A DNA stretch of 64,000 bases from VXNE01 sp965200505 (GCA_965200505.1 OZ241343.1:3720001-3784000); one strand, 5' to 3'; shown: positions 26,772 through 43,674, counted from the first letter of the stretch. Notes: generated from the sequence alone by a model not told the origin. Made by a program: numbers and translations.

Positions 26772-27614
26772 TCACGAGGCGGCCTGCAACACGTTCTGCA
26801 GCATGGACGCCCGCGTCATGGGGCCCACGCCGCCGGGCACCGGCGTGATCCAGGCGGCGCGGTGCTTGGCCGCCTCGAACTCCACGTCCCCATGCAGCCG
26901 ATTGCGCTCGTCGCGGGTGATGCCGACGTCGATGACGATGGCGCCGGGCTTGATCCACTCGCCGCGGACGAGGCCCCGGCGCCCGGTGGCGGAGATGACG
27001 ATGTCCGCCGCCGCCACCAGCGCCGGCACGTCTTGGCTGAACTTGTGCGCCGTGGTCACGGTGCAGCCGACGTACAGCAGCTCCAGCCCCATCGGCCGGC
27101 CGACGTGGTTCGAGGCGCCGACGATCGTCGCGTGGCGGCCGAGCAGGGTGGCACCGGTCTCGGCGAGCAGCGTCATCACCCCCTTGGGGGTGCAGGAGCG
27201 CAGCGCGGGTTGGCGCAACGCGAGCCGGCCGATGTTGTAGGGATGTACGCCATCCACGTCCTTGGCCGGGTCGATGCGTTCCAGGATGGGGGCGGCGTCC
27301 AACGGCGCGGGCAATGGCAATTGCACCAGAATGCCGTCGATGCTGGCGTCGGCGTTCAGGTCGTCGATCATCTCCATGAGCGCCGCGGCCGGCGTGGCGG
27401 CCGGCAGCCGGCGGATGTCGTGCTTGAAGCCCACTTCCTCGCAGTCGCGCGCCTTGTGTTCAACATAGATGTGCGATGCCGAGTCGTCGCCGACCAGCAG
27501 CACGGCGACGCCCGGGCGGCGCCGGCCGCGTTCGGCGCCGCGCCGCACGGCCAAGGCGATTTCCGAGCGCAAGGCCTTTGCCAGCGCGGCGCCGTCGAGA
27601 ATCCGTGCCGTCAT
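26772..27614 (-). CDS. folD: bifunctional methylenetetrahydrofolate dehydrogenase/cyclohydrolase
   Basis: 280 residues. Contains SASHIYVEHKARDCEEVGF with the catalytic lysine, DGILVQLPLPAPLD, PAKDVDGVHPYNIGRL, the NADP motif GASNHVGRPM, and PVPGGVGPMTRASML. Interconverts 5,10-methylene- and 10-formyl-tetrahydrofolate. The start ATG 27614 begins the conserved N-terminus (TARILDGAALAKALRSEIA). It diverges from the tRNA genes that begin at 27706. Confidence 0.95.
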   Translation of the reverse strand: MTARILDGAALAKALRSEIALAVRRGAERGRRRPGVAVLLVGDDSASHIYVEHKARDCEEVGFKHDIRRLPAATPAAALMEMIDDLNADASIDGILVQLPLPAPLDAAPILERIDPAKDVDGVHPYNIGRLALRQPALRSCTPKGVMTLLAETGATLLGRHATIVGASNHVGRPMGLELLYVGCTVTTAHKFSQDVPALVAAADIVISATGRRGLVRGEWIKPGAIVIDVGITRDERNRLHGDVEFEAAKHRAAWITPVPGGVGPMTRASMLQNVLQAAS

Positions 27615-27689
27615 GGTGGGCCGCCGGTGGGGTTCGGCGGATTTTAGCCCGTTCGCGCCACCGGCAGGGCGCGATGCCGGTGCGGCGCG

Positions 27690-27695
27690 TATAAT
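27690..27695 (+). promoter_or_regulatory. -10 box (TATAAT) of the tRNA-Pro/tRNA-Arg unit
   Basis: A perfect TATAAT lies 10 bases before the 5' end of tRNA-Pro, at the spacing expected if transcription starts just ahead of the tRNA. The -35 region at about 27667 is GC-rich and unrecognisable. Confidence 0.55.
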
Positions 27696-27705
27696 CGCCC
27701 GCACA

Positions 27706-27782
27706 CGGGGCATAGCGCAGTTTGGCAGCGCGCCTGCTTTGGGAGCAGGAAGTCGGGAGTTCGAATCTCCCTGCCCCGACCA
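27706..27782 (+). tRNA. tRNA-Pro (anticodon TGG)
   Basis: 77 nt. The acceptor stem CGGGGCA/TGCCCCG is perfect. The anticodon arm is CCTGC-TTTGGGA-GCAGG (anticodon UGG), and the T arm is GGGAG-TTCGAAT-CTCCC. The CCA end is encoded (27780-27782). tRNA-Arg follows 17 bp downstream. Confidence 0.95.
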
Positions 27783-27799
27783 GGCGCGGCTCACGCGGA

Positions 27800-27876
27800 G
27801 CGCCCGTAGCGCAATTGGATAGAGCATCGGCCTTCTAAGCCGGGAGTTGCAGGTTCGAATCCTGCCGGGCGCGCCA
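27800..27876 (+). tRNA. tRNA-Arg (anticodon TCT)
   Basis: 77 nt. The acceptor stem GCGCCCG/CGGGCGC is perfect. The anticodon loop CTTCTAA lies on a 5-bp stem, and the T loop is TTCGAAT. The encoded CCA ends at 27876. Its last 9 bases, GGCGCGCCA, recur at 34393-34401 just before tRNA-His, on the far side of the giant gene. Confidence 0.95.
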
Positions 27877-27979
27877 TCATCTGGCCCCGGGCCCGATTTC
27901 GACGCGTTTGTTGTGGGATGTTCACATATCGCGTACTGTTGGCGTTTGATGTGCCTTGTCGAGCGACGGTGTGGACGCC

Positions 27980-34312
<6,333 letters not shown>

Positions 34313-34337
34313 GCCCCTTGGGCCGGGTGGCGGGGCT

Positions 34338-34356
34338 CCGGGCCCTCGCGGCCCGG
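34338..34356 (+). terminator. GC-rich hairpin after the giant repeat gene
   Basis: CCGGGCC-CTCGC-GGCCCGG forms a perfect 7-bp stem with a 5-nt loop, 26 bp after the stop codon and before tRNA-His. There is no T tract. A hairpin with the same CTCGC loop follows hupB (40831-40855). Confidence 0.45.
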
Positions 34357-34403
34357 CCATGTCGCGCCGGCGCTTCGGCAGGCTGGTAGAATGGCGCGCC
34401 AAT

Positions 34404-34480
34404 GGTGGGCGTAGCTCAATCGGTAGAGCTCTGGATTGTGGATCCAGCGGCTGTGGGTTCGATCCCCATCGTCCACCCCA
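34404..34480 (+). tRNA. tRNA-His (anticodon GTG)
   Basis: 77 nt with the extra 5' G (G-1) opposite C73 that is the tRNA-His identity element. The anticodon arm is CTGGA-TTGTGGA-TCCAG, the T loop TTCGATC, and the CCA is encoded. A TAGAAT -10-like box lies at 34387-34392. The tig start codon is 61 bp downstream, so tig may be read from the tRNA promoter. Confidence 0.95.
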
Positions 34481-34540
34481 TTTGCCCACGGGCGATCCCA
34501 CGCCCGTCGGCGCCGCGCCAGTGAGGTTCAACGGCCAACC

Positions 34541-35866
34541 ATGCAGGTCACCGTCGAGAACACCAGCGCCCTAGAACGCCGCATGACCGTGGTGCTCCCG
34601 GCGTCGCCCATCGAGGAGGCGTTCGAGCACAAGCTGGCCGAACGGGCCCGCAATGTGCGCATGAACGGCTTTCGCCCCGGCAAAACGCCCATCAAGGAAG
34701 TGCGCCGGCGCTTTGGCAAGGCATTGCGCATGGAAACGGCGATGGCCTCGATGGAGGCCGGCTTCCACGAGGCGCTGCGTGAACAAGCGCTCAACCTGGC
34801 GAGCACGCCGGCGTTCGAGCTGGGCGAAGTGAAGGCCAACGCCGACCTCAAGTTCACCGCCACCTTCGAGGTGTTCCCGGAGATCGCGCTGGGGGATTTC
34901 AGCCAGTTGCGCGTTGAGCAACCGGCCGCGACGGTGACGGACGCCGATGTGGACGGCATGGTCGAAACGCTGCGGGCGAACAACAAGACATGGCATCCGG
35001 TTGAGCGCCCCGCCCAAAAGGAAGACCGGGTGACCGCGGACCTCGTGCCTTGCGTTGACGCCGAGTTCAAGGGCGACGACGTGGTGTTCGTGGTGGAGGA
35101 AGCGTTCCCGATGCCGGCGATCGCGGATGCCGCCGCCGGCATGTCCGCCGGTGAGACCAAGCGTGTGGCGTCCGCGTTCCCGGAGTTCATGGCGGATGAA
35201 TCCTTGCGCGGCCAAGCCGCCGACTTCGACCTCACCGTGAAGGTCGTGGCCGAAGCGCGGCTGCCGGCGTTGGACGAGGCGTTTTTCGCCGCGCTGGGCG
35301 TGACCGAGGGCGGCGAGGCACGGTTCCGCGACGAAGTGCGCGCGGATTTGCAGACGCGCCTGGCCGCGGCCACCCGCGGCGCGGTGCGCACCCAAGTGCT
35401 GGGTCAGCTCGTCGCCATGCATGAGTTCGAGCTGCCGCAGGCCCTGGTGAAGCGCGAGAGCGAGGCTTTGGGCGCCACGCTGGAGCAGCGCTTGGGCGGG
35501 CGCCAAGGCGAGCCATCCGCCGAGTTGCAGGACGTCCTCAAGCGCCAAGCCGAACAGCGGGTGCGCACCGGTCTCTTGGTGAACGCCATCGTCGAGCGCG
35601 AAGGCATGACGCCGGATGCGGCGAAGGTGCGCGAGCGCGTGGAGGAAGTCGCACGGGGCTACGAACACCCGGAACAGGTGGTGAACGCCTACTACCGGGA
35701 CGACGGGCTGTTGGGGCAGGTGGAGAGCGCCGTGCTCGAAGACCAAGTGGTGGAACGGGTGCTGGCAGTGGCGCAGGTGGAAACCGTGGAACGTTCCTAC
35801 CAAGAGGTGCTGAACCCCCCGGCGCCCGCGCCGGCAGGCGATGCGCCGCCATCCGAGGCGGCTTGA
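34541..35866 (+). CDS. tig: trigger factor, ribosome-associated chaperone and peptidyl-prolyl isomerase
   Basis: 441 residues, the normal length. The N-terminal ribosome-binding domain contains the signature NGFRPGKTPIKEVRRRFGK (about residues 44-62). The FKBP-like PPIase domain spans about 165-245 (EDRVTADLVPCVDAEFKGD), and the C-terminal helical arms follow. It folds nascent chains at the ribosome exit. ATG 34541 is the only start giving the conserved MQVTVENTSALERR opening. The stop is 23 bp before the clpP start, and tig-clpP-clpX-lon is the classical order. Confidence 0.95.
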   Translation: MQVTVENTSALERRMTVVLPASPIEEAFEHKLAERARNVRMNGFRPGKTPIKEVRRRFGKALRMETAMASMEAGFHEALREQALNLASTPAFELGEVKANADLKFTATFEVFPEIALGDFSQLRVEQPAATVTDADVDGMVETLRANNKTWHPVERPAQKEDRVTADLVPCVDAEFKGDDVVFVVEEAFPMPAIADAAAGMSAGETKRVASAFPEFMADESLRGQAADFDLTVKVVAEARLPALDEAFFAALGVTEGGEARFRDEVRADLQTRLAAATRGAVRTQVLGQLVAMHEFELPQALVKRESEALGATLEQRLGGRQGEPSAELQDVLKRQAEQRVRTGLLVNAIVEREGMTPDAAKVRERVEEVARGYEHPEQVVNAYYRDDGLLGQVESAVLEDQVVERVLAVAQVETVERSYQEVLNPPAPAPAGDAPPSEAA

Positions 35867-35889
35867 CGTTCCACTTCAAGGAGGCAGCA

Positions 35890-36531
35890 GTGCGAGACAA
35901 GTTCCCACCGTCCATCAACAACTTGGGCTTGGTGCCAATGGTCGTCGAGCAGAGCGCTCGCGGCGAACGCGCCTACGACATCTACTCGCGCCTGTTGAAG
36001 GAACGGATCATCTTCCTGGTCGGCCCGGTGGACGACAACGTGGCCAACCTCGTCGTCGCGCAACTGCTGTTCGCGGAATCCGAGAACCCGGACAAGGACG
36101 TACACCTCTACATCAACTCACCGGGCGGCGCCGTGACGGCCGGGTTCGCCATCTACGACACCATGCAGTTCGTGCGCTGCGACGTGGCCACCCTGTGCGT
36201 TGGCCAAGCGGCCAGCATGGGCGCCTTCCTGCTCGCCGCCGGCGCTCGCGGCAAGCGCATGGCGCTGCCCAACTCGCGGATGATGCTGCATCAGCCGGCC
36301 GGCGGCTCCCAAGGCGTCGCCGCGGACATCGAAATCCAGGCCCGGGAGATCATCGGCACCCGGCGGCGCTTGAACGAAGTGCTCGCCCGCCACACCGGGC
36401 AGCCGGTGGAGCGCATCGAACAGGACACCGAACGCGACTATTGGATGAGCGCGGACGAGGCGCTTGAGTACGGCCTCGTCGATTCCGTGCAACGCCCGCG
36501 CGCCGAGCTCAAGGAAGCCTCCGCGTCCTGA
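35890..36531 (+). CDS. clpP: ATP-dependent Clp protease proteolytic subunit
   Basis: 213 residues. The start is GTG 35890 because a perfect AAGGAGG RBS (35878-35884) precedes it by 5 nt; an upstream in-frame codon at 35863 would overlap tig. The catalytic triad is S109 (GQAASMGAF), H134 (MMLHQPAGG) and D183 (ERDYWMS). Forms the tetradecameric degradation chamber used with ClpX. Confidence 0.95.
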   Translation: MRDKFPPSINNLGLVPMVVEQSARGERAYDIYSRLLKERIIFLVGPVDDNVANLVVAQLLFAESENPDKDVHLYINSPGGAVTAGFAIYDTMQFVRCDVATLCVGQAASMGAFLLAAGARGKRMALPNSRMMLHQPAGGSQGVAADIEIQAREIIGTRRRLNEVLARHTGQPVERIEQDTERDYWMSADEALEYGLVDSVQRPRAELKEASAS

Positions 36532-36545
36532 CCGGGCGGGCAGGG

Positions 36546-36567
36546 TTGCAAAAGCGCGTGTTTGCAA
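36546..36567 (+). promoter_or_regulatory. inverted repeat TTGCAAA-N8-TTTGCAA between clpP and clpX
   Basis: A perfect 7-bp dyad with an 8-nt spacer lies in the 75-bp clpP-clpX gap, 40 bp before the clpX start. TTGCAA (36546-36551) could also act as a -35 element with CATTGT 17 bp on as a weak -10. No regulator is identified. Confidence 0.35.
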
Positions 36568-36606
36568 GCATTGTGTGCGCCGTTTGGCGCGGGGCTAAGG
36601 GATTCC

Positions 36607-37956
<1,350 letters not shown>

Positions 37957-38002
37957 CGCCGCGCCAAGCCAGCCCCCTGCTGGTGTGGAGGATGGAAGCG
38001 TG

Positions 38003-40429
38003 ATGGACGAATCGAGCCACGACGGGGGCGTCACGAGCGAAGCCGAAGTCGTGGAAGTGCCGGTGCTGCCGCTGCGCGACGTGGTGGTTTATCCGCACGG
38101 TGTGCATCCGCTCTTCGTCGGCACCAAGGCGTCCATCGTCGCCCTCGACGCCGCGATGGGGGCGGACAAACGCATTCTCTTGGTGGCGCGGCGCGACGGC
38201 GCCCGCGACGATCCGGGCGCCGCCGACCTCTTCGAGGTGGGCACCCTCGCGGTGGTGCTGCAGCTGCTGAAGCTGCCGGATGGCACCGTGAAGATCCTCG
38301 TCGAAGGCGGCCAACGCGCCCGGATTCTGCGCTTGGCGGACAACGGCCGCCACTTGGTGGCGGAGGTTGAGGCGCAAGCGGAGGCGCGGTTGCCGGTGAA
38401 GGCCCGCCAGGCGCTGACGCGCACGATGATGAAGAAGTTCGAGGCATGCACCCAAGGGCCGGGCAAGTGGCCCAAGGAGGCCATCGCCTCCATCTCGGCC
38501 ATCGACGACGACCCGGCGCGGCTCATCGACGCCATCGCCGCCGCGCTCGACATCAAGGTGGACGAACGCCAAGCCGTGCTCGAGGCGTTCGATCTGGAAG
38601 CCCGGATGCAGCGCGTCATCGACCTCATGGAGAAGGAAGTGGCGCTCCATCAGGTGCAGAAGAGCATCCACGGGCGCGTCAAGAAGCAGATGGAGAAGAG
38701 CCAGCGCGAGTACTACCTGAACGAGCAGATGAAGGCCATCCAACGGGAGTTGGGGAGCCTTGACGACGTGCCCAACGAGCTCGATGAACTCGCCCGCAAG
38801 GTCGCCGCCGCCAAGATGCCGAAGGAGGCGCGCGGCAAGGCCGAGGGCGAGTTGTCGAAGCTGAAGCTCATGGCGCCCATGTCGCCGGAGGCGACGGTGG
38901 TGCGGGCGTACCTCGATTGGCTGGTGAGCATCCCGTGGAGCAAGCGCCGCCGGGTGCGCCGCAATCTGGAGACGGCACAGCGCATCCTCGACGAAGACCA
39001 CTACGGTCTGGAGGAAGTGAAGGAGCGCATCGTCGAGTACTTGGCGGTGCAGGGCCGCGTCAACAAGTTGAAGGGGCCGGTGCTGTGCCTCGTCGGCCCG
39101 CCCGGCGTGGGCAAGACCTCACTCGGCGAATCCATCGCCCGCGCCACGCATCGCAAGTTCGTGCGCATGGCCTTGGGCGGCGTGCGCGACGAAGCGGAAA
39201 TCCGCGGCCACCGGCGCACCTACATCGGCGCCTTGCCGGGCAAGGTGCTGCAGAAGATGGCCAAGGCAGGTGTGCGGAACCCGTTGTTCCTGTTCGACGA
39301 AGTGGACAAGATGGGCATGGACGTGCGCGGCGATCCGGCCTCGGCGCTCTTGGAAGTGCTGGACCCGGAGCAGAACAACACCTTCAACGATCACTACTTG
39401 GAAGTGGATTACGACCTGTCGGACGTATTCTTCGTCTGCACCTCCAACTCCATGAACGTGCCGCCGCCGCTCCTAGACCGCATGGAGGTGATTCGGCTGC
39501 CGGGCTACACCGAGGACGAGAAGGTGAACATCGCGTTGCGGTATCTGGCGCCCAAACAGAAGACCCTGAACGGTTTGGCCGCCGCCGACCTCGATTTCTC
39601 CGACGCGGCGATCCTGCACCTCATCCGCTACTACACGAAGGAAGCCGGCGTGCGCGGCCTGGAGCGGGAGATCGCGAAGCTGTGCCGCAAAGTGGTGCGC
39701 GACCATGCGTTGAAGACGCCGGACGTGCCCGTCGCCGTCAGCCCCGAGGTCATCGAGCACTACAACGGCGTGCGCAAGTTCGATTACGGCCGCGCCGAGG
39801 AGCGCAACCAAGTGGGCATCGTCACCGGGCTCGCTTGGACGCAAGCCGGCGGCGAACTCCTGAACATCGAGGCGGTGGCCGTGCCCGGCAAGGGCCAGCG
39901 CACCCTCACCGGCTCGTTGGGCGAGGTGATGAAGGAATCCATTCACGCGGCGCTCACGTTCGTGCGCAGCCGCGCCGAGGTGCTGGGCATCGCGCCGAAC
40001 TTCCACGAGAAGCTGGACCTGCACGTCCATGTGCCCGAGGGGGCCACGCGCAAGGATGGCCCCAGCGCCGGCATCGGCATGTGTACGGCGCTGGTGTCCG
40101 TGTTGACCGGCATTCCGGTGCAGGCCGACATCGCCATGACCGGCGAGATCACGCTGCGCGGGCAGGTGTTGTCCGTCGGCGGGCTGAAGGAGAAGCTGTT
40201 GGCGGCGCGGCGCGGCGGTGTGCGGCGGGTGGTCATCCCGGCCGACAACGAGCGCGACCTGAAGGAAGTGCCGGACAACATCAAGGCCGACCTCACCATC
40301 ACGCCGGTGAAGTGGATGGACGACATCATCGACATCGCCTTGGAACGGCGTCCAGCGCCCCTCGAAGAGGCCGCCGCGGGTGCGCCGGCGGCGACGGCGG
40401 AGCAGGGCGTCGCCATCGCCCCGCACTGA
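38003..40429 (+). CDS. lon: ATP-dependent protease La
   Basis: 808 residues from ATG 38003 (the preceding GTG at 38000 is also possible; RBS GGAGG at 37987). The N-terminal substrate-binding domain (VPVLPLRDVVVYPHGVHPLF) and central coiled coil are followed by the AAA+ module with GPPGVGKTS near 364. The serine-lysine protease domain has S688 in KDGPSAGIGM and K731 in GGLKEKLLAA, spaced as in E. coli Lon (679/722). Degrades misfolded and regulatory proteins. No sigma-32-like promoter is evident in the 46-bp gap after clpX. Confidence 0.96.
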   Translation: MDESSHDGGVTSEAEVVEVPVLPLRDVVVYPHGVHPLFVGTKASIVALDAAMGADKRILLVARRDGARDDPGAADLFEVGTLAVVLQLLKLPDGTVKILVEGGQRARILRLADNGRHLVAEVEAQAEARLPVKARQALTRTMMKKFEACTQGPGKWPKEAIASISAIDDDPARLIDAIAAALDIKVDERQAVLEAFDLEARMQRVIDLMEKEVALHQVQKSIHGRVKKQMEKSQREYYLNEQMKAIQRELGSLDDVPNELDELARKVAAAKMPKEARGKAEGELSKLKLMAPMSPEATVVRAYLDWLVSIPWSKRRRVRRNLETAQRILDEDHYGLEEVKERIVEYLAVQGRVNKLKGPVLCLVGPPGVGKTSLGESIARATHRKFVRMALGGVRDEAEIRGHRRTYIGALPGKVLQKMAKAGVRNPLFLFDEVDKMGMDVRGDPASALLEVLDPEQNNTFNDHYLEVDYDLSDVFFVCTSNSMNVPPPLLDRMEVIRLPGYTEDEKVNIALRYLAPKQKTLNGLAAADLDFSDAAILHLIRYYTKEAGVRGLEREIAKLCRKVVRDHALKTPDVPVAVSPEVIEHYNGVRKFDYGRAEERNQVGIVTGLAWTQAGGELLNIEAVAVPGKGQRTLTGSLGEVMKESIHAALTFVRSRAEVLGIAPNFHEKLDLHVHVPEGATRKDGPSAGIGMCTALVSVLTGIPVQADIAMTGEITLRGQVLSVGGLKEKLLAARRGGVRRVVIPADNERDLKEVPDNIKADLTITPVKWMDDIIDIALERRPAPLEEAAAGAPAATAEQGVAIAPH

Positions 40430-40460
40430 TGGCCGACACTCGCCACGGGGCGCTTTTTCG

Positions 40461-40490
40461 TTGACTTTCCTTACGCCATGCTGCTATAAG
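40461..40490 (+). promoter_or_regulatory. sigma-70 promoter of hupB
   Basis: TTGACT (-35, 40461-40466) and TATAAG (-10, 40485-40490) are separated by 18 bp, in the lon-hupB gap and 53 bp before the hupB start. This is among the clearest promoters in the window and shows that hupB is transcribed independently of lon. Confidence 0.65.
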
Positions 40491-40543
40491 GCGCCTCGTT
40501 GCCCTTGGCCTCAAGCCTTCTCCCACCTGCCACAAGGACCCGC

Positions 40544-40816
40544 ATGAACAAATCGCAGCTCGTAGATCACATCAGCCAAGAAGCGGACCTCTCGAGGGCC
40601 GCCGCAGCGAGAGCCTTGGATGCCGCCCTGTCCGGCATTTCGAGCGCCTTGCGGGACGCGGAGCCCGTCGCGCTGGCCGGCTTCGGCACGTTCAGCATCC
40701 GCGAACGCGCCGCACGCACGGGGCGCAATCCGCAAACTGGCCAGACCATCTCCATCGCCGCTTCGCGGGGGGCGGCCTTCAAGCCGGCCAAGGCACTGAA
40801 AGAAGCCCTGAACTGA
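40544..40816 (+). CDS. hupB: DNA-binding protein HU, beta type
   Basis: 90 residues, the exact length of HU. MNKSQLVDHISQEADLSRAA opens it, GFGTFSIRERAARTGRNPQT carries the DNA-binding beta arm with the RNPQTG motif, and it ends FKPAKALKEALN. A nucleoid-organising dimer. It has its own promoter and sits in the conserved lon-hupB-ppiD order. Confidence 0.96.
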   Translation: MNKSQLVDHISQEADLSRAAAARALDAALSGISSALRDAEPVALAGFGTFSIRERAARTGRNPQTGQTISIAASRGAAFKPAKALKEALN

Positions 40817-40830
40817 TCGGCTTCGCCACT

Positions 40831-40855
40831 GGCGCGGGGCCTCGCGCCCCGTGCC
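40831..40855 (+). terminator. GC-rich hairpin after hupB
   Basis: GGCGCGGGGC-CTCGC-GCCCCGTGCC forms a 10-bp stem (one G-T pair), starting 15 bp after the hupB stop and 33 bp before ppiD. It may attenuate rather than stop read-through into ppiD, since no T run follows. Confidence 0.45.
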
Positions 40856-40887
40856 GGTGCGTGAGCGTCGACGCCGCGGATTGACTC

Positions 40888-42780
40888 ATGCTGCAGCGCA
40901 TGCGCGATGGCGCCCAGAGTTTGGGTGCCCGCATCATGGTGGGCATCATCGTCGTGGTGCTCACGGTGTTTGGCTTCGGTGCATTCAATCTGTTCGCAGT
41001 GGGCGAACCCGTCGCCGCGGTCGTGGACGGCGAGGAAATCACCGAGGCGGCGTTGGAGGCGGAAACCGAGCGCCGGCGGCGCAACCTCTTGGCGCAGCTG
41101 GGCGAGGACGCGGATCCTTCCCTCATCGACACCCAGGCCCTGCGCACCGCAACCCTCGATGGCCTCGTTCAACGAACGCTTCTCACCCAATTTGCCGGTG
41201 ACTTGGGCATCGCCGTCTCCGATGCCAGCCTGAGCCGCGAGATCACCGCCAACCCGGAGTTCCAGGTTGACGGCGCCTTTGATGAAGACCGGTTCCGCGC
41301 CACCCTCGCTAGCGCCGGCTTCTCGCCACTCTCCTACCAAGAGCGCGTCGCCGCCGATGAGCGGCTCACGCAAGTGACGGGCGCCATCGCCGACACCGCG
41401 TTGGTGGCGGACCGCGAAGTGCGCGATGCGGCGCGGGTGCTGCTGCAGCGGCGCGACATCGCCTATCTGCCGGTGTCGAGCGAGCCCTTCATCGCCGCGG
41501 TGGAGTTGGCGGACGAGGAGATCGAGGCGCGTTACGAGAGCGAACTGGACCGCTACCACACGCCCGAAACCGTGGACGTGGAATATGTGCGGCTGTCGTT
41601 CGCCGCGGTGATGGCGGAGCAGGACGTCACGGAAGCCGAACTGCGCACCGCCTTCGACGAGGCTGAGCGGGATCGTCTCGCGGCCGGCGACACGGCGCGA
41701 CGGCGTGGCGCCCACATCCTGTTGGAAGTGGGTGACGAGCGCTCGGAGGAAGAGGCCGTGGCGTTGTTGAACGCCACCCGGGCGGAAGTCGAAGCCGGCG
41801 CGGATTTCGCGGACAAGGCACGAGCATTGTCGGAAGACGCCGGCTCGGCCGCCGCCGGGGGAGACTTGGGGCTTGCCGAGCGCGATGCGTTCGTCGAGCC
41901 GTTCGCGGACGCACTGTGGGAACTCGCACCCGGCACGATGTCGGCACCGGTGGTCACCGAGTTCGGGGTGCATCTCATCACGCTGCTGGAAATAGAAGCC
42001 GTGCCCGCGCCGACCTTCGAGGCGTCCCGCGACGCCTTGGCGGAGACCGTCAAACGGCAGCGCGCCGCCGAAGGCTTTGATGAGCGGCTGCGGCTCATGG
42101 ACGAGATCGCGTTCGAGGAATCGGACACGTTGGCGGGCATCAGCGAAACGATGGGCCTGGCGATCGCAGCGACCGCCGGCATCACGCGGGATGCGGGGGA
42201 GGGGCCCTTCACGGACGCGGCGCTGCGCCAAGCGCTCTTTCAACCGGATGTGTTGGTGGAAGGCTACAACAGCCCCGCCATCCGCGTGGGGGAGGATGCG
42301 GTGGTGGCGCGGGTGGCGACGCGGCATCCGCCGGCCGAGCGCCCGCTCGACGAGGTGCGGGAGGAGATTCGCGCCATCATGGCCGCGGAGCGTGGCGGCG
42401 AACAGGCGGCGGTGGCCACGTTGGCGGCGCTGGCCCAATTGCGCGAAGGCGCCGAGGTGTCCGAAATCGCCGCCGCCGTGGGGAGTGAGTGGGTGGTGCG
42501 GGAAGATGTCAGCGGTTCAGCCGACGGCGCTCCGCAAGCGATCTTGAACGCGGCCTTCAAGTTGGATCCGCCCCCGCCGGGGGGGCGCTCCGCCATCGAC
42601 GTTGAGACGCCGCCGGACGGTTATGCCTTGGTGGCCGTCACGCGGGTGGAACCCGGGGACTACGCCGCCATGACGGAGGCGGACCGCGCCACGTTGCGCG
42701 ATCAGCTCGCCACGCTCGCCGAAGACCGCGACCTCACCGCACTCATCGAATCGCTCCGCGCCACCGCGGACATCGAGTGA
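40888..42780 (+). CDS. ppiD: periplasmic folding chaperone PpiD (SurA_N/parvulin family)
   Basis: 630 residues. One N-terminal inner-membrane anchor (GARIMVGIIVVVLTVFGFGA, about 13-32) is followed by a SurA_N-like chaperone domain and a parvulin domain near 235-345 (RRRGAHILLEVGDERSEEEA, DLGLAERDAFVEPFADALWE, FGVHLITLLEIE). A long C-terminal region follows. It assists proteins emerging from the Sec translocon. Its place after hupB is conserved in gammaproteobacteria. Confidence 0.92.
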   Translation: MLQRMRDGAQSLGARIMVGIIVVVLTVFGFGAFNLFAVGEPVAAVVDGEEITEAALEAETERRRRNLLAQLGEDADPSLIDTQALRTATLDGLVQRTLLTQFAGDLGIAVSDASLSREITANPEFQVDGAFDEDRFRATLASAGFSPLSYQERVAADERLTQVTGAIADTALVADREVRDAARVLLQRRDIAYLPVSSEPFIAAVELADEEIEARYESELDRYHTPETVDVEYVRLSFAAVMAEQDVTEAELRTAFDEAERDRLAAGDTARRRGAHILLEVGDERSEEEAVALLNATRAEVEAGADFADKARALSEDAGSAAAGGDLGLAERDAFVEPFADALWELAPGTMSAPVVTEFGVHLITLLEIEAVPAPTFEASRDALAETVKRQRAAEGFDERLRLMDEIAFEESDTLAGISETMGLAIAATAGITRDAGEGPFTDAALRQALFQPDVLVEGYNSPAIRVGEDAVVARVATRHPPAERPLDEVREEIRAIMAAERGGEQAAVATLAALAQLREGAEVSEIAAAVGSEWVVREDVSGSADGAPQAILNAAFKLDPPPPGGRSAIDVETPPDGYALVAVTRVEPGDYAAMTEADRATLRDQLATLAEDRDLTALIESLRATADIE

Positions 42781-42853
42781 GGCAGGCGCGGCCGCCGGCG
42801 TTGCGCTTGCGCCTGCCCTTGGGGCGGAGGACAATGCCCGCTCTGCCAAGCCG

Positions 42854-43660
42854 TTGCGCAGGAACTCGCCCATCGTCAATCCACGCCGAGCCGAGACGCC
42901 GGACCAGGAAGCGTTCAAGGCCCTCGCAGATTGGTTCGCCCACGAACCGGGGCAAGCGCTCCTGCAGCGTGAGGCGGAGCTCATCCGCGAGCGGGTGCGC
43001 CGCTTTCACGGCGATTCGATGCTTTGGCTGGGGCCCGTCGGGCCGGCGGTGGCGGCCACGGCGCGCTGCATGGTGCGCTCGAGGCTCTATGGCGCACCGG
43101 CAGCGCCGGTGGAACCGTTGCGTGACGTGGCGTCATGCGTCGTCGCGCCGGCCGCGTTGCCCATCGCCTCGAACAGCATGGACGGCGTCGTCGTGCATCA
43201 CGGCTTGGAGTACGCCAGAGACCCACGCGCGGCCATCCGCGAGGTGGCGCGGGTGATGCGGCCCGGCGGGCGCCTCTTGGTGTGCTGCTTCAACCCGCTG
43301 TCGCTGTGGCGTTTGGGGCCGTTGCGCGGCCGCGTCCATCCGGTGGCGGCGTTTCGCTTGAGTGACTGGCTGGCGGTGCTCGGCTTCCGAGACAGCCAAA
43401 CGCGCTACCTGAACTATCGGGCCACGTTGAACTTGAAGCTCCTGCACCCGCGCTGGCAGCGCGTCTCCGGGTGGCTCTCACGCAAGCAAGCCCCGGTCGG
43501 CGGGGCCTACATGACGTTCGCCATCAAGGAAGCGTTCGGCGCCGTGGCGCAGGGCGAGGGTGTCGCTTCCCGCGCCACGCCGGTGCCGGCGCTGTCGGTG
43601 CCGGGTGCTGCCAAGTTGGTGGCCTTCAGCCCGCGTTCGGCGCAGCGCCGGCGACGCTAG
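42854..43660 (+). CDS. class I SAM-dependent methyltransferase (YafS-like)
   Basis: 268 residues from TTG 42854; no better start is available in frame, so the N-terminus is uncertain. The Methyltransf_11 fold is recognisable by LPIASNSMDGVVVHHGLEYA, REVARVMRPGGRLLVCCFNP and LSDWLAVLGF. The SAM motif I region (SMLWLGPVG) is degenerate compared with GxGxG. A methyltransferase of this kind (yafS) precedes rnhA-dnaQ in E. coli too, which supports orthology. The substrate is unknown. Confidence 0.75.
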   Translation: MRRNSPIVNPRRAETPDQEAFKALADWFAHEPGQALLQREAELIRERVRRFHGDSMLWLGPVGPAVAATARCMVRSRLYGAPAAPVEPLRDVASCVVAPAALPIASNSMDGVVVHHGLEYARDPRAAIREVARVMRPGGRLLVCCFNPLSLWRLGPLRGRVHPVAAFRLSDWLAVLGFRDSQTRYLNYRATLNLKLLHPRWQRVSGWLSRKQAPVGGAYMTFAIKEAFGAVAQGEGVASRATPVPALSVPGAAKLVAFSPRSAQRRRR

Positions 43661-43674
43661 GGGCCGCTCAAGCG

